A DNA stretch of 43,944 nucleotides from assembly GCA_963205005.1 (NCBI GenBank), contig CAUJHW010000082.1:1-43944 (forward strand), in the 5' to 3' direction. Of the stretch, positions 8,908 through 18,753 are shown piece by piece (position 1 is the stretch's first letter; each line of letters opens with the position of its first letter). The stretch comes from Pseudomonadota bacterium (GTDB taxonomy: Bacteria > Pseudomonadota > Alphaproteobacteria > Caulobacterales > Caulobacteraceae). The notes beneath the pieces are model-generated. The model had not been told where the DNA came from, ran no database searches, and saw only the letters and a list, made by a program, of their open reading frames with translations. A program made the translations under genes and the position numbers.

Positions 8908-9870
8908 TCAGGTCACGCCGGTGCGGCCGATGGCATAGAAGCGTTCCGAGCGGCGGGCCCGCAGTTCGTCGGGGGACAGGCCGTCCAGCGCCTTGAGTTC
9001 TTCCTCAAGCACATCGCCGACCATCCGGATCGCCGCCTCGGGATCGGAATGCGCGCCGCCCGGCGGCTCAGGGATGATCCGGTCGACGATGGCGTGCTTC
9101 AGGAGTTCCTGGGCGGTGAGCTTGAAGGCCTTGGCCGCCTCTCCCGGCGTGCGCGCGCCGCGCCAGAGGATCGAGTTGGCGCCTTCCGGCGAGATCACGG
9201 AATAGATGGCGTGCTCCAGGATCAGCACCCGGCCAGTGGCGGCGATGCCGATGGCGCCGCCGCTCATGCCCTCGCCGGTGATGACGGCGATGTTCGGCGT
9301 CGACAGCAGCAGGCACTTCTCGGTCGAGCGCGCGATCGCCTCGGCCACGCCGCGCTCCTCGCTGGCCATGCCGGGATAGGCGCCGGCGGTGTCGACGAAG
9401 CTGATGACGGGCAGGTTGAAACGCTCGGCCAGTTCCATCAGCCGCACGGTCTTGCGATAGCCCTCGGGCCGCGCATAGCCGAAGTTGTGCTTCACGCGGC
9501 TGACGGTGTCGCGGCCCTTCTCGTGGCCGATCACCACCACGGGGCGGCCCCGGAAGCGGCCCAGCCCACCCATGATCGCCTGGTCGTCGGCGAACTTGCG
9601 GTCGCCGCGCAGTTCCTGGAACTCGTCGATCAGGCCGCCGACCCAGTCGATGAAGTGCGGCCGGTCAGGATGCCGGGCGACCTGGGTCTTCTGCCAGGCG
9701 TCGAGGTTGGCGTAGGCGTCGCGGCGCATGTCCTGGGCCCGCGTGCGCAGGGCCTCGATCTCATCGTCGAACGCGCCAGGGCTCGCGGTCTCGGAGAGCT
9801 TGGACAGTTCCTCGATCTTGGATTCGAGGTCGGCGATCGGTCGCTCGAACTCGAGGTAATGCGCGGCCAT
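8908..9870 (-). CDS. accA: Acetyl-CoA carboxylase carboxyltransferase subunit alpha
   Basis: 320 residues, normal for AccA. It opens with the helical segment YLEFERPIADLESKIEEL, continues through DRPHFIDWVGGLIDEFQELRGDR, and has the catalytic-core signatures GHEKGRDT, NFGYARPEGYRK and FVDTAGAYPGMASEERG. With AccD it moves the carboxyl group from carboxybiotin to acetyl-CoA, forming malonyl-CoA for fatty-acid synthesis; accD is not in the window. The start at 9870 matches the known AccA N-terminus. It is divergent from the glycine-zipper gene across a 162-bp gap. Confidence 0.97.
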   Translation of the reverse strand: MAAHYLEFERPIADLESKIEELSKLSETASPGAFDDEIEALRTRAQDMRRDAYANLDAWQKTQVARHPDRPHFIDWVGGLIDEFQELRGDRKFADDQAIMGGLGRFRGRPVVVIGHEKGRDTVSRVKHNFGYARPEGYRKTVRLMELAERFNLPVISFVDTAGAYPGMASEERGVAEAIARSTEKCLLLSTPNIAVITGEGMSGGAIGIAATGRVLILEHAIYSVISPEGANSILWRGARTPGEAAKAFKLTAQELLKHAIVDRIIPEPPGGAHSDPEAAIRMVGDVLEEELKALDGLSPDELRARRSERFYAIGRTGVT

Positions 9871-10032
9871 CCAGGGATCCGTCCAATGGGGCTGCCGCCC
9901 GGGGAAGCCGCGGAAATTAGGCGTGAACGGCCGCGCTCACAAGCCGGGAACCCGGGGCAGCGCGTGGTGATCGCGGAACACCTGGGCCATGGCGGCGTTT
10001 GGGCTGGGTCGAGGAAACCAGGAGCTACCCCA

Positions 10033-11016
10033 ATGCCCACCATTCTGAAGCTCGGAACCGCTTCGGTCCTCGCGCTCGCCATGGCCCTTCCGGCCACGGC
10101 CCAGACCTATCGCCAGACGCAGGAATCCCAGCGCCAGCAGGAGGTCTACCAGAACCAGAAGCAGCAATACGAAAACAAGCGCGACCAGTACGAGAACAGC
10201 CGCGACAAATATCAGGATGCGCGCGAGGAGTACCGCGAGGCCCGCGCCGACTACGACCGCCGCCTGGCCGACTGGGAACGCGCCCGCGCCACCTATGACG
10301 CCCGCTTCGGCTCCGGCGCCTATGCCCGCTACTACGCCCGGCCCGACTGGAACGAGGGCTACTGGGCCGGACGCAACGCCACCGGCCCCGGCCCCCAGGC
10401 TGACAGCCGCAGTGAATACAACGCCGCACGACGCTCCAGCCGCGAAGCGCGCCGCGAGTACAATCGCCGCCTCAACGAATGGGAGCGCGCCCGCACGATC
10501 TACGACGCCCGCTACGGCTCGGGCTCCTACGCCCGGATGTACACCCGGCCGACCTGGGACGAGCGCTACTGGTCCACCTACTCGCCGCCCCCGTACGCCG
10601 GCTACTACGGCAGCGACACCAACAGCGCGACCGTGCGCTGCAATGACAACAGCTCGACAGTCGCCGGCGGCCTGATCGGCGCCCTGGCCGGCGCGGTGCT
10701 GGGGTCCAATGTCGCTTCGCGCGGCAATCGCACCGAAGGCGCGGTGCTCGGCGGCGTCGCCGGCGCGGTGATCGGCGGCGCGGTCGGCAACGCCAACGAC
10801 AAGTACAAGTGCGACAGCGCCGGTCCTTACTTCACCTACGACGAGACGATGCCGTACCGCGAGGGCCGCAACCGTTTCGCCTCCAGCTATGACCAGGGCT
10901 ACTACACTAAGCAGAAGTGCCGGCTCGCCCAGGCGCCGGTCGACAGCTACGGCCGCGATGTCCGCTACGTCCGGGTCTGCCCGGATGACAAGGGCCGCTT
11001 CCGCATCACCGGCTGA
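10033..11016 (+). CDS. Secreted glycine-zipper envelope protein with duplicated charged repeat
   Basis: 327 residues from the ATG at 10033, chosen because AGGAG (10020-10024) is well spaced and a signal peptide (MPTILKLGTASVLALAMALPATAQ) follows directly. Residues ~25-70 are Gln/Lys/Arg/Glu-rich and likely helical or coiled. Two copies of a ~45-residue unit follow: one with DRRLADWERARATYDARFGS...YARPDWNEGYW, the other with NRRLNEWERARTIYDARYGS...YTRPTWDERYW. A glycine-zipper segment comes next (GGLIGALAGAVLGS and GAVLGGVAGAVIGGAVGNA), as in 17-kDa antigen/YMGG-type envelope proteins, then a Cys-containing C-terminus (CDSAGPYF, KQKCRLA, VRVCPDD). Probably periplasmic or outer-membrane associated; function unknown. 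It is convergent with xerD. Confidence 0.85.
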   Translation: MPTILKLGTASVLALAMALPATAQTYRQTQESQRQQEVYQNQKQQYENKRDQYENSRDKYQDAREEYREARADYDRRLADWERARATYDARFGSGAYARYYARPDWNEGYWAGRNATGPGPQADSRSEYNAARRSSREARREYNRRLNEWERARTIYDARYGSGSYARMYTRPTWDERYWSTYSPPPYAGYYGSDTNSATVRCNDNSSTVAGGLIGALAGAVLGSNVASRGNRTEGAVLGGVAGAVIGGAVGNANDKYKCDSAGPYFTYDETMPYREGRNRFASSYDQGYYTKQKCRLAQAPVDSYGRDVRYVRVCPDDKGRFRITG

Positions 11017-11027
11017 TCACCGAAACG

Positions 11028-11051
11028 CCCCTCCGGTTCAGGCCGGAGGGG
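11028..11051. terminator. Shared hairpin between convergent glycine-zipper gene and xerD
   Basis: CCCCTCCGG (11028-11036) pairs perfectly with CCGGAGGGG (11043-11051) around a 6-nt loop. It covers the xerD stop codon and lies 11 nt after the glycine-zipper stop. On the minus strand the stem is followed by CGTTTC, a weak tail. Probably a bidirectional transcript end. Confidence 0.5.
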
Positions 11052-11970
11052 TGACCTTCCTGCGGGACAGGGGATGGCGGGTCGCCACCACCTGGGCCAG
11101 CCTGTCTGACGCCACGTGCGTGTAGATCTGGGTGGTGGCGATGTCGGCGTGCCCCAGGAGCTTCTGCACCACCCGAAGGTCAGCGCCACCCTCAAGCAGA
11201 TGGGTGGCAAAGGCGTGTCGCAGCACGTGCGGGCTGACCCGCTCTGGATCGATCCCGGCGCCGGCGGCGGCCTCGTCCAGCACCTGGGCGAAGCGCCGGG
11301 GCGTCAGCCGGCCGGCCTTGCCGCGCGAGGGAAACAGCCACGGGTTGGCCTTGTCGCCCTTCGGCAGGAAGCCCGGCCGTACGGCCAGGTAGGCCTTGAC
11401 CGCCGTTCGCGCCGCGTCGTTGAGCGGCGCGAGCCGCTCCTTGCCGCCCTTGCCCCTGACGATCAGATACGCCGGATCCCGCGCCAGCGCCGCCAGAGGC
11501 AGGGCGGTGAGCTCGGAGATCCGCAGGCCCGAGGCGTAGGCCAGCTCCACCATGCAGCCGAACCGCAGGCCCTGCGCCCCGTCGCGGGCCGACGCGGCGG
11601 CGATCAGCCGGTCCATCTCCTCGCGGCTCAGCACCCGGGGCAGGCTCCGGCCCTTCTTCGGCGCCTCGACCCGGCGCGAGGGGTCGTCTGCCCGCCATCC
11701 CTCGCCCAGGACGAACCTGTAGAACTGGCGCACGGCCGCCCGCCGCCGCGCCGCCGTCGCCGGCGACAGCCCACGCGCGCCCAGGGCGGCGAAATAGGCC
11801 TCGATGTCCTCCGAGCTGGCCTCGGCGAGGCTTCTGCCCCGCACCGCCAGGAAGCCCCCGGCATCGGACAGGTCGCGCGAGTAGGCCGTGAGTGTGTTGC
11901 GCGCCGCGGCCCGCTCTACAGCCATCATTTCCAGGAAGGCCTCGGCCCAGCCGTCCCCGTTCGAGCTCAT
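11038..11970 (-). CDS. xerD: Tyrosine recombinase XerD
   Basis: 310 residues from the ATG at 11970, which overlaps the upstream stop as ATGA; the frame is open further 5' but that part is shadow. The N-terminal SAM-like core-binding domain covers ~10-95, the catalytic domain ~110-300. All catalytic residues are present: R150 (ASGLRISEL), K174 (RGKGGKER), H248 and R251 (PHVLRHAFATHLLEGGADLRVVQKLLGH), H274, and nucleophile Y283 (QIYTHV). With XerC it resolves chromosome dimers at dif, directed by FtsK; the second subunit is not in the window. XerC is the alternative name, but the LLEGGADLRVVQ motif fits both; XerD is preferred on length and context (near aroK/aroB, as I recall for Caulobacter). 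Confidence 0.88.
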   Translation of the reverse strand: MSSNGDGWAEAFLEMMAVERAAARNTLTAYSRDLSDAGGFLAVRGRSLAEASSEDIEAYFAALGARGLSPATAARRRAAVRQFYRFVLGEGWRADDPSRRVEAPKKGRSLPRVLSREEMDRLIAAASARDGAQGLRFGCMVELAYASGLRISELTALPLAALARDPAYLIVRGKGGKERLAPLNDAARTAVKAYLAVRPGFLPKGDKANPWLFPSRGKAGRLTPRRFAQVLDEAAAGAGIDPERVSPHVLRHAFATHLLEGGADLRVVQKLLGHADIATTQIYTHVASDRLAQVVATRHPLSRRKVTPPA

Positions 11971-13157
11971 TTCAGGGCCGCCAGCCCTTCCAGGGCGAAC
12001 AGCCGGGCGTCGTCCACCAGACCCGCTCGCGCAAGGGTGCGCACGATCCGCGCCCGGTCGCCCAGCGCCGGGCCCGCCGCGCCGACTTCGGCGCCGATCC
12101 ACAGGGCCAGCAGCGCGGCTTCGCCGACCCGCTTCGTGTCGGAGGCCGCCTCCAGGGCGAGGTTACGGCCAGCCGGCGCCCTGCCCTCTGGCGTGGCGAA
12201 GGCGGCGACCCGGGCGCGGTCCGGACCCGGCAGGTCGTTGGACAGCGCCGACAGCAGCAGGGCCGCGGCCTGCAGCCGGGCCCGGCCGGCAGGGGCGGCG
12301 TCCGCGGCGGCGGCAATCAGGGCCGAAACCCCGGCTTCGGGCGGAAGGCCGGCCAGCAGAGTGGCGCCCAGACCGCCGATCTGTGCGTCGAGGGCGGAGA
12401 CGTCGAAGACAGGGGCTGCCGGCTCCGCGCCTGACTGGGCAGCCGCTACCGCCGGAGCCGGCTTCGCGGCCGCAAGGTCGAGGTTCAGGCTGCGCGACAG
12501 GGCCAGGTCCAGACCGTTGCGCAGCGAGGCTGCGCCCGGCGGCGTGGCCAACAGCCGCGCTGACATGAGCCGCCCGTAGGTCGCATCGCGCGCCTGCGCC
12601 TGGGCCAGGTCGAAGGTCAGCTGCGCCGGCCCGGCCTGGCCTGCCTCGGCGAGGCAGAAGGCCCGCAGTCGCAGCCAGTAGATGTCACCGCGTCCGCTCG
12701 ACAGGGCCTGGGCGACCGCGCAGGCCCGGGGGGCGTCTCCCGCCAGCAGGGCGGTCTCCGCCGCGGCGCGCGAAAGCTCGGCGTTGCGTTCCAGGCCCGG
12801 CGCGCGCTCAAGGATCCTGCGGGCCGCGGTCACGTCGCCCAGCGCGATCAGGGCGTTGGCCCGCGCGCCGGCCAGGGCCTCGTCGCCCACGGAGCCCTCG
12901 GGCCCGGGCGCGCCGGTGGCCAGCACCTTACGGGCCAGCGCCGCGCCGGCAGGCGACAAGGGCCTCGACGCCAGGAGCGGAAGTACGGTCCGCGCGGTCT
13001 CGATCGGCGTCCCACGCCAGAGGTCGGCGGGAAGGCCGGTGTCGCGGCCGGGGGTCGAGAAGGCGTCAGGGGCGGCCAGCTGGCTCACCTCGACCTGGGC
13101 GTGAGCCGGCCCGGCGGCCAGCAGGGCGAGGCTCAGCAAGAGGGCGATCCGCGTCAT
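11967..13157 (-). CDS. Secreted Ala-rich helical protein of unknown function
   Basis: 396 residues from the ATG at 13157, preferred over the GTG at 13163 because AGGA lies 7 nt upstream. A signal peptide (MTRIALLLSLALLAAGPAHAQ) sends it to the periplasm. The rest is Ala/Leu/Arg-rich and predicted all-helical, with stretches resembling tetratricopeptide-type repeats (ANALIALGDVTAARRILERAPGLERNAELSRAAAETALLAGDAPRACAVAQAL split over two helical hairpins). No catalytic motif was seen. Its stop overlaps the xerD start by 4 nt, so translation is coupled. It is divergent from aroK across 66 bp. I do not recognise a named family; a helical scaffold is likely. Confidence 0.8.
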   Translation of the reverse strand: MTRIALLLSLALLAAGPAHAQVEVSQLAAPDAFSTPGRDTGLPADLWRGTPIETARTVLPLLASRPLSPAGAALARKVLATGAPGPEGSVGDEALAGARANALIALGDVTAARRILERAPGLERNAELSRAAAETALLAGDAPRACAVAQALSSGRGDIYWLRLRAFCLAEAGQAGPAQLTFDLAQAQARDATYGRLMSARLLATPPGAASLRNGLDLALSRSLNLDLAAAKPAPAVAAAQSGAEPAAPVFDVSALDAQIGGLGATLLAGLPPEAGVSALIAAAADAAPAGRARLQAAALLLSALSNDLPGPDRARVAAFATPEGRAPAGRNLALEAASDTKRVGEAALLALWIGAEVGAAGPALGDRARIVRTLARAGLVDDARLFALEGLAALK

Positions 13158-13223
13158 GCTCACATCCTACCACCGCCGGCCGTTGGCGCGAGGCCGCTGC
13201 GTCGTGTAAAGCCTGCACCGTTT

Positions 13224-13772
13224 ATGGACCGCTACGAACCGCTTCGCCGCCGCACCATCGCGCTTGTCGGCCTCATGGGTGTCGGCAAGTCGAGTGTGGG
13301 CCGTCGCCTGGCGAGCACGCTGGGCCTGCCTTTCCGTGACGCCGACACGGAGGTTGAGAACGCGGCAGGACGCTCGATCACCGAGATTTTCGCCGCCCTG
13401 GGCGAACCGGCCTTCCGCGACGGCGAACGCCGGGTGATCGCCCGACTGCTTGAGGGGCCGCCGCACGTCCTGGCAACCGGCGGCGGGGCGTTCATGAGCC
13501 CGGAGACCCGCCAGCTGATCAAGGACCGGGCGATCTCCATCTGGCTCAAGACCGATCTGGAGGTCCTGGCCCGCCGGATCGGCCGCAAGGATTCACGCCC
13601 CCTGCTGATCGGCAAGGACCCGCTGGACGTGCTGCGCCAGCAGGCCGAGGTCCGCTATCCCGCCTACGCCGAGGCCGACATCACCGTCGAGACCGGCGAC
13701 ACGGCCCATCACGTTACGGTGTCCGAGGTGATCCGGGCGCTTTCCAACCATCTGGGCGTACCCGAAGAATGA
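13224..13772 (+). CDS. aroK: Shikimate kinase
   Basis: 182 residues from the ATG at 13224; the frame is open further upstream but that part lies in the divergent gene. P-loop GLMGVGKS (16-23), shikimate-binding D39-x-D41 (DADTEVE), R65 in the EPAFRDGE segment, GGGA at 86-89 and lid Arg125 (SRPLL). It phosphorylates shikimate at the 3-OH with ATP, step five of the chorismate pathway, in the cytosol. Its stop overlaps the aroB start as ATGA (13769-13772), so the pair is translationally coupled. Confidence 0.96.
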   Translation: MDRYEPLRRRTIALVGLMGVGKSSVGRRLASTLGLPFRDADTEVENAAGRSITEIFAALGEPAFRDGERRVIARLLEGPPHVLATGGGAFMSPETRQLIKDRAISIWLKTDLEVLARRIGRKDSRPLLIGKDPLDVLRQQAEVRYPAYAEADITVETGDTAHHVTVSEVIRALSNHLGVPEE

Positions 13773-14884
13773 ACCGCTCCCTTCCCGTGGGCCTCGGCGC
13801 GCGCGCCTACGACGTGGTGGTGGGCGAGGGTCTGCTGGACGCCGCCGGCCGGCTGATCGCCCCCTTTCAGAAGCGCGGTCGCACTGCCGTGATCAGCGAC
13901 GAGAGCGTCTGGGCCCTGCACGGCGCCCGGCTGACCGCGGCCCTGGCGGCGGCCGGCATCACGGCCCTGCCGGTCATCGTGCCGCCGGGCGAACAGTCCA
14001 AGAGCTTCGAGGGGCTGGCCGACGTCAGCGACCGGCTGCTGGCGCTGGAACTGGACCGGGGCGACCTGGTGACGGCCTTCGGCGGGGGCGTCGTGGGCGA
14101 CCTCGCGGGGTTTGCCGCGGCCATCTACAAGCGCGGCATCGACTTCGTTCAGATCCCCACCACACTGCTCGCCCAGGTGGATTCCTCGGTGGGCGGCAAG
14201 ACCGCCATCGATACCCCGCGTGGCAAGAACCTGGTCGGCGCCTTCCACCAGCCGCGGCTGGTGCTGGCTGACCTGGAGGTGCTGTCCACCCTGCCGGCGC
14301 GCGAGATGCGGGCCGGCTATGCCGAGGTGATCAAGTACGGCCTGCTGGGCGACTTCGCCTTCTTCGAGTGGCTCGAGGTCAATGGCCCCGCCGTCCTGGC
14401 CCGCGATCCGGACGCCCTGGCCCAGGCGGTGGCGCGCTCCATCGAGATGAAGGCCGAGATCGTCGCCGAGGACGAGCGCGAACAGGGACGCCGGGCGCTG
14501 CTGAACCTGGGTCATACCTTCGCCCACGCCCTGGAGGCCGAGACCGGCTATGGCGAGGCGCTGCGTCATGGCGAAGCCGTGGGCGCCGGCATGGCGCTGG
14601 CCTTCCGCTTTTCCGCCGCCCAGGGCCTGATCTCCAGCCAGGACGCCGCCCGCGCCAGCGCGGCCATTGCCGCGGCCGGCCTGCCGACGCGGCTGGACGA
14701 GATTCCCGGCCATCCCTTCGACGCCGACCGGCTGGTGGCCCACACCGCCCAGGACAAGAAGGCCGAGGGCGGGCGCCTGACGTTCATCCTCGCCCGCGCG
14801 CTGGGTGACGCCTTCGTGGCCCGGGACGTGGACGCCGCCGCCGTGCGGGCGTTCCTCATCGCCGAAGGTGCGGTGGCGTCATGA
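13769..14884 (+). CDS. aroB: 3-dehydroquinate synthase
   Basis: 371 residues, normal length. NAD-binding [11 protein letters not shown] (105-115), then [18 protein letters not shown] (131-148). Zinc ligands are E186 (GYAEVIKYG), H249 (GHTFAHALE) and H267 (RHGEAV). It converts DAHP to 3-dehydroquinate, step two of the shikimate pathway, in the cytosol. It overlaps aroK at its start and the CNNM transporter gene at its stop (ATGA at 14881-14884), a tight three-gene operon. Confidence 0.97.
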   Translation: MNRSLPVGLGARAYDVVVGEGLLDAAGRLIAPFQKRGRTAVISDESVWALHGARLTAALAAAGITALPVIVPPGEQSKSFEGLADVSDRLLALELDRGDLVTAFGGGVVGDLAGFAAAIYKRGIDFVQIPTTLLAQVDSSVGGKTAIDTPRGKNLVGAFHQPRLVLADLEVLSTLPAREMRAGYAEVIKYGLLGDFAFFEWLEVNGPAVLARDPDALAQAVARSIEMKAEIVAEDEREQGRRALLNLGHTFAHALEAETGYGEALRHGEAVGAGMALAFRFSAAQGLISSQDAARASAAIAAAGLPTRLDEIPGHPFDADRLVAHTAQDKKAEGGRLTFILARALGDAFVARDVDAAAVRAFLIAEGAVAS

Positions 14885-16173
14885 GCATCGGCGCCCTGCT
14901 GATCGGACTAGCGCCCTCCCTGCTGATCCTGCTGACCCTGTCGGGCCTGCTGTCGGCGGCCGAGACCTCGATGACCGCCGCCAGCCGCGGGCGGCTGCAC
15001 CAGCTGGAACGCGAGGGCGACCGCGCCGCCCGGCGGATCAACCGCCTGCTCTCCAATCAGGAGACCATGATCGGGGCCATCCTGCTGGCCAACAACGTGA
15101 TCAACATCGGCGCCTCGGCCCTGACCACCAGCGTGCTGTCGGCGGCCTTTCCCGGCGCGCTGGGCGCCCTGATCGCCACGGTGATCATGACGGTGCTGGT
15201 GGTGATCTTCTCCGAGATCCTGCCCAAGACGCTCGCCATCGCCCACCCGGACGACGTGGCCCGCACCCTGTCGATCCCGACCTACTGGACGGTCCGTCTG
15301 TTCGGCCCGATCGCCAACGGCGCCCAGTGGGTCGTGCGCCAGACACTGCGCCCCTTCGGCATCAAGCTGGACATGGAGACCGATGTGCTGGCGGCGCACG
15401 AGGAGATCCGCGGCGCCGTCGAGTACCACCACTCCGAGGGCCTGGTGGAGACCCGCGACCGCTACATGCTGGGCGGGGTGCTGGACCTGGGCGAGATGGA
15501 CGTCTCCGAGGTGATGGTCCACCGCCGCTCGATGATGACGGTGGACGGCGCCCTGCCGCCCCGCCAGATCCTGGCCGAGGCCATCGAGTGCCAGCACAGC
15601 CGGCTGCCGATCTACCGCGACGACCCCGAGAACGTCATCGGCATCCTGCACGTGAAGGATCTGCTGGCCGCGCTCGCCGAGAACGACGGCCGGATCGATG
15701 CGCTCGACATCGCCGGGCTGCTGCGCGACCCGTGGTTCGTTCCCGAGACGACCAGCCTCAAGGATCAGCTCGCCGCCTTCCTGAAGGCGCAGAACCACTT
15801 CGCCCTGGTGGTCGACGAATACGGCGCGATCCAGGGTCTCGTGACCCTGGAGGACATCCTCGAGGAGATCGTCGGCGAGATCGAGGACGAGCACGACGTG
15901 GTCGCGCCCGGGGTGAAACCCCTGCCGGAGGGCGGCGTCCTGGTCGAGGGATCGGTGACGATCCGCGACCTGAACCGCTGGATGAACTGGGACCTACCGG
16001 ACGAGGAGGCGGTGACCATCGCCGGTCTGCTGATCCACGAGGCCCAGGCGATCCCGGAGGTCGGCCAGACCTTCACCTTCCACCGCCATCGCTTCCACGT
16101 GGAGGCGCGCAAGGGCGCGCGGCTGACCTCGCTGAAGATCGAGCCCCTGCCTCCCCGCGACGACGAGGACTAG
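14881..16173 (+). CDS. CNNM/CorC-type membrane protein with CBS domains
   Basis: 430 residues. The DUF21/CNNM membrane domain (~1-180) has a first helix in [31 protein letters not shown], the hallmark [11 protein letters not shown] motif, and further helices around [14 protein letters not shown] and [25 protein letters not shown] pair follows (~205-330; [10 protein letters not shown]... and [28 protein letters not shown]), then a CorC/HlyC C-terminal domain (~340-425). Relatives export Mg2+ or Co2+, gated by nucleotide binding to the CBS pair; older annotations call them haemolysins. It overlaps aroB by 4 nt and ends 9 nt from the convergent DUF3297 gene. Confidence 0.92.
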   Translation: MSIGALLIGLAPSLLILLTLSGLLSAAETSMTAASRGRLHQLEREGDRAARRINRLLSNQETMIGAILLANNVINIGASALTTSVLSAAFPGALGALIATVIMTVLVVIFSEILPKTLAIAHPDDVARTLSIPTYWTVRLFGPIANGAQWVVRQTLRPFGIKLDMETDVLAAHEEIRGAVEYHHSEGLVETRDRYMLGGVLDLGEMDVSEVMVHRRSMMTVDGALPPRQILAEAIECQHSRLPIYRDDPENVIGILHVKDLLAALAENDGRIDALDIAGLLRDPWFVPETTSLKDQLAAFLKAQNHFALVVDEYGAIQGLVTLEDILEEIVGEIEDEHDVVAPGVKPLPEGGVLVEGSVTIRDLNRWMNWDLPDEEAVTIAGLLIHEAQAIPEVGQTFTFHRHRFHVEARKGARLTSLKIEPLPPRDDED

Positions 16174-16182
16174 GGTCGGGGC

Positions 16183-16434
16183 TCAGCCCTCGCGGAAGTA
16201 GGGCTCGACCGGCCCCTGCAGCTTCATGGTCAGGGGGTTGCCGTGGCGGTCCTTGGACGCGCCGACCGACAGCCGCACCCAGCCTTCGCTGACGCAGTAT
16301 TCCTCGACGTTGGTCTTGTCCTGGCCCTTGAAGCGCACGCCCACGTTACGCTGCAGGATCGCCTCGTCGTAATAGGGGCTGTCGGGATTGACGCTGAGCC
16401 GGTCGGGCAGCGTCGGAGGGGTCTCTTCGCTCAT
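16183..16434 (-). CDS. DUF3297 family protein
   Basis: 83 residues starting MSEETPPTLPDRLSVNPDSPYYDE, from the ATG at 16434. The body (NVGVRFKGQDKTNVEEYC and GWVRLSVGASKDRHGNPLTMKLQGPVEPYF) matches the small conserved DUF3297 family of proteobacteria, whose members have about this length. No signal peptide or membrane segment; probably cytosolic. Function unknown. It is convergent with the CNNM gene and divergent from the S9 peptidase gene. No clear RBS is present. Confidence 0.85.
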   Translation of the reverse strand: MSEETPPTLPDRLSVNPDSPYYDEAILQRNVGVRFKGQDKTNVEEYCVSEGWVRLSVGASKDRHGNPLTMKLQGPVEPYFREG

Positions 16435-16527
16435 GTCCGGGGAGGTCGCACGACTGGCCCCGCGGTTCAAGCCGCGCGGTGGCGCGCCCCGTTGCCAAGG
16501 CGCTCGCAACCCTGTTCAACAAGGCCC

Positions 16528-18729
16528 ATGAAACTCGCCGCCGCCGCGCTCGCGGCCATGATCGCAGCAACTCCCGCCATGGCCGAAACCCTTCCCCCGC
16601 AACGCATCTTCGAGAGCCCGGACATCTCCGGCCCCCGCGCCCGGGGGGTGAAACTGTCGCCGGACGGCAAAGCGGTCACCTACATCAAGACCCGCGCCGA
16701 CGACCTGACCGTCTCCGACCTCTGGGTCGCCGACGTGGCCGGCGGTGAGCCGCGACGGCTGCTGGACGGCAAGCAGCTGGCGCCGGCCCAGCGGGAGCTC
16801 TCCGAGGCCGAGAAGGCGCGGCGCGAGCGGGCGGGCGTCGCCACCCGCGGCGTGGTCGACTACGCCTGGGACAGCCTGGGCAAGGTGATCCTGGCGCCCG
16901 TCGAAGGCGATCTGTGGATTTATGATGTGGCGGTAAAGCAGGCCCGCCAGCTCACCCGCACCCCGGGCGACGAGATCGACGCCAAGATCTCGCCGAAGGG
17001 GGGCTTCGTCTCCTACGTCCGCGACGACAACCTCTACCTGACGCCGACGGCCGGCGGACCTGAGCGCGCGCTCACAGAGGGCGGCACGGAGCTGAAGAGC
17101 TGGGGCACAGCCGAATTCATCGCCCAGGAGGAGATGAGCCGTTCCACCGGCTACTGGTGGAGCCCCGACGACAAGGCCCTCGCCATCGCCTTCGTGGACC
17201 AGACCGGGGTCGACATCGTCGACCGGCCCGAAGTGACCGCCACCGGCGCAAATGTGGTGCCCCAGCGCTATCCCCGCCCCGGCCGGCCGAACGCCCGCAT
17301 TGAACTGTACGTTCAGCCCCTGGACGGCGCGCGGGTCAGGGTCGATCTGGGCCCCGATGACGACATCTACCTGGCCCGGGTTGCCTGGGCGAAGGATGGC
17401 CGGACGCTCTACGTCCAGCGCCAGACCCGCGACCAGCGCCGCCTGGACCTGCTGGCGGTCGATCCGGCCAGCGGACGGGGCAAGGTGATCCTCAGCGAGA
17501 CCAGCCCGCACTGGGTGGACATCACCGACGACTTCCGGCCGCTGAAGGACGGAACCTTCCTGTGGTCGTCGGAGCGGTCCGGCTATCTCCACCTCTACCT
17601 GCACGCCGCCGACGGCCGGCTGATCCGCCAGGTCACCAGCGGTGACTGGCCGGTGGAGCAGATCGAGGGGATCGACGAGGCGACCTCGACGGTCATTTTC
17701 TCGGCGCACAGGGACAGCCCCGTCGAGCGGCGGATCTATTCCGTCTCCTGGGCCAGGCCGGGCGCGCCGAAGGCCCTGACCTCCGGTGGTGGAAACTGGA
17801 CGGTCACCGTGGCCGAGACCGGCGGCGCCTTCGCCGGAACCTACAACGATCCGAAGACCCCGCCGCAGACCGCGCTCTACCGCGCCGACGGAACGCGGGT
17901 GCGCTGGATCGAGGAGAACGCGCTCAGGGCGGGGCATCCGTTCTGGCCCTATGTGGCCAATCTCCGCGAGCCCACGTTCGGCACGACGAAGGCCGCGGAC
18001 GGCCAGGACCTCTGGTGGTCCATGCGGACTCCGCCCGGCTTCGACCCGGCGCGGAGATACCCGGTGATCGTCCAGGTCTACGGCGGGCCCGGCAATGCGC
18101 TGGTTCAGAAGATCTGGGCCGCGCCCGAGGACCAGATCCTGCTCGACGCCGGCTACATCCTGTTCAAGCTGGACAACCGGGGCACCCCCAACCGCTCTGC
18201 CGCCTTCAAGACCGCCATCGACCGGCGCATGGGCCAGCTGGAGGTCGACGACCAGATCGCCGGGGCCCGCTACCTGGCCACCCTGCCCTATGTGGACGCC
18301 ACAAGGATCGGGGTCACCGGGTGGTCCTATGGCGGCTACATGACCCTGCTGCTGCTGACCGCGCCGGACAGTCCGTTCAGGGCCGGCGTGGCGGGAGCGC
18401 CGGTCACCGACTGGAGGCTCTACGACACCCACTATACCGAGCGCTACATGGGCACGCCGGCCGACAACGCCGCCGGCTATGCGGCGACCGAAGTGGTTTC
18501 CCGGCTGTCACGACTGAAGGGGGGCTCGGTGCTGATCATGCACGGCATGGCCGATGACAACGTCACCTTCGACCACACCACGAGGGTTCTGTTCGCCCTT
18601 CAAGCCGCGGGCACGCCGTTCGAGACCATGGTCTATCCGGGGTTGCGTCACAGGGGCGGCTGGACGCCCACGAACCGCAAGCACCGCGCGCTTCAGACCG
18701 TGGACTTCTTCGACCGCAAGCTGAAGTGA
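16528..18729 (+). CDS. Dipeptidyl-peptidase IV family serine peptidase (S9B)
   Basis: 733 residues from the ATG at 16528, chosen because a signal peptide follows (MKLAAAALAAMIAATPAMAE) and AAGG lies just upstream. The N-terminal beta-propeller (~25-470) contains the DPP-IV double glutamate E201-E202 (TAEFIAQEEMSRSTGYWWSPD) that holds the substrate N-terminus. The C-terminal alpha/beta hydrolase has Ser600 (GWSYGGYM), Asp676 (HGMADDNV) and His708 (YPGLRHRGG). It would release X-Pro or X-Ala dipeptides in the periplasm. It appears complete and alone in its transcription unit. Confidence 0.94.
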   Translation: MKLAAAALAAMIAATPAMAETLPPQRIFESPDISGPRARGVKLSPDGKAVTYIKTRADDLTVSDLWVADVAGGEPRRLLDGKQLAPAQRELSEAEKARRERAGVATRGVVDYAWDSLGKVILAPVEGDLWIYDVAVKQARQLTRTPGDEIDAKISPKGGFVSYVRDDNLYLTPTAGGPERALTEGGTELKSWGTAEFIAQEEMSRSTGYWWSPDDKALAIAFVDQTGVDIVDRPEVTATGANVVPQRYPRPGRPNARIELYVQPLDGARVRVDLGPDDDIYLARVAWAKDGRTLYVQRQTRDQRRLDLLAVDPASGRGKVILSETSPHWVDITDDFRPLKDGTFLWSSERSGYLHLYLHAADGRLIRQVTSGDWPVEQIEGIDEATSTVIFSAHRDSPVERRIYSVSWARPGAPKALTSGGGNWTVTVAETGGAFAGTYNDPKTPPQTALYRADGTRVRWIEENALRAGHPFWPYVANLREPTFGTTKAADGQDLWWSMRTPPGFDPARRYPVIVQVYGGPGNALVQKIWAAPEDQILLDAGYILFKLDNRGTPNRSAAFKTAIDRRMGQLEVDDQIAGARYLATLPYVDATRIGVTGWSYGGYMTLLLLTAPDSPFRAGVAGAPVTDWRLYDTHYTERYMGTPADNAAGYAATEVVSRLSRLKGGSVLIMHGMADDNVTFDHTTRVLFALQAAGTPFETMVYPGLRHRGGWTPTNRKHRALQTVDFFDRKLK

Positions 18730-18753
18730 GCCGGCGGGACCTACGACTGTCGG

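Noticed and set aside
9049..10032. Upstream extension of the glycine-zipper gene through accA
   Set aside because: The extension is antisense to accA; signal peptide and RBS place the start at 10033.
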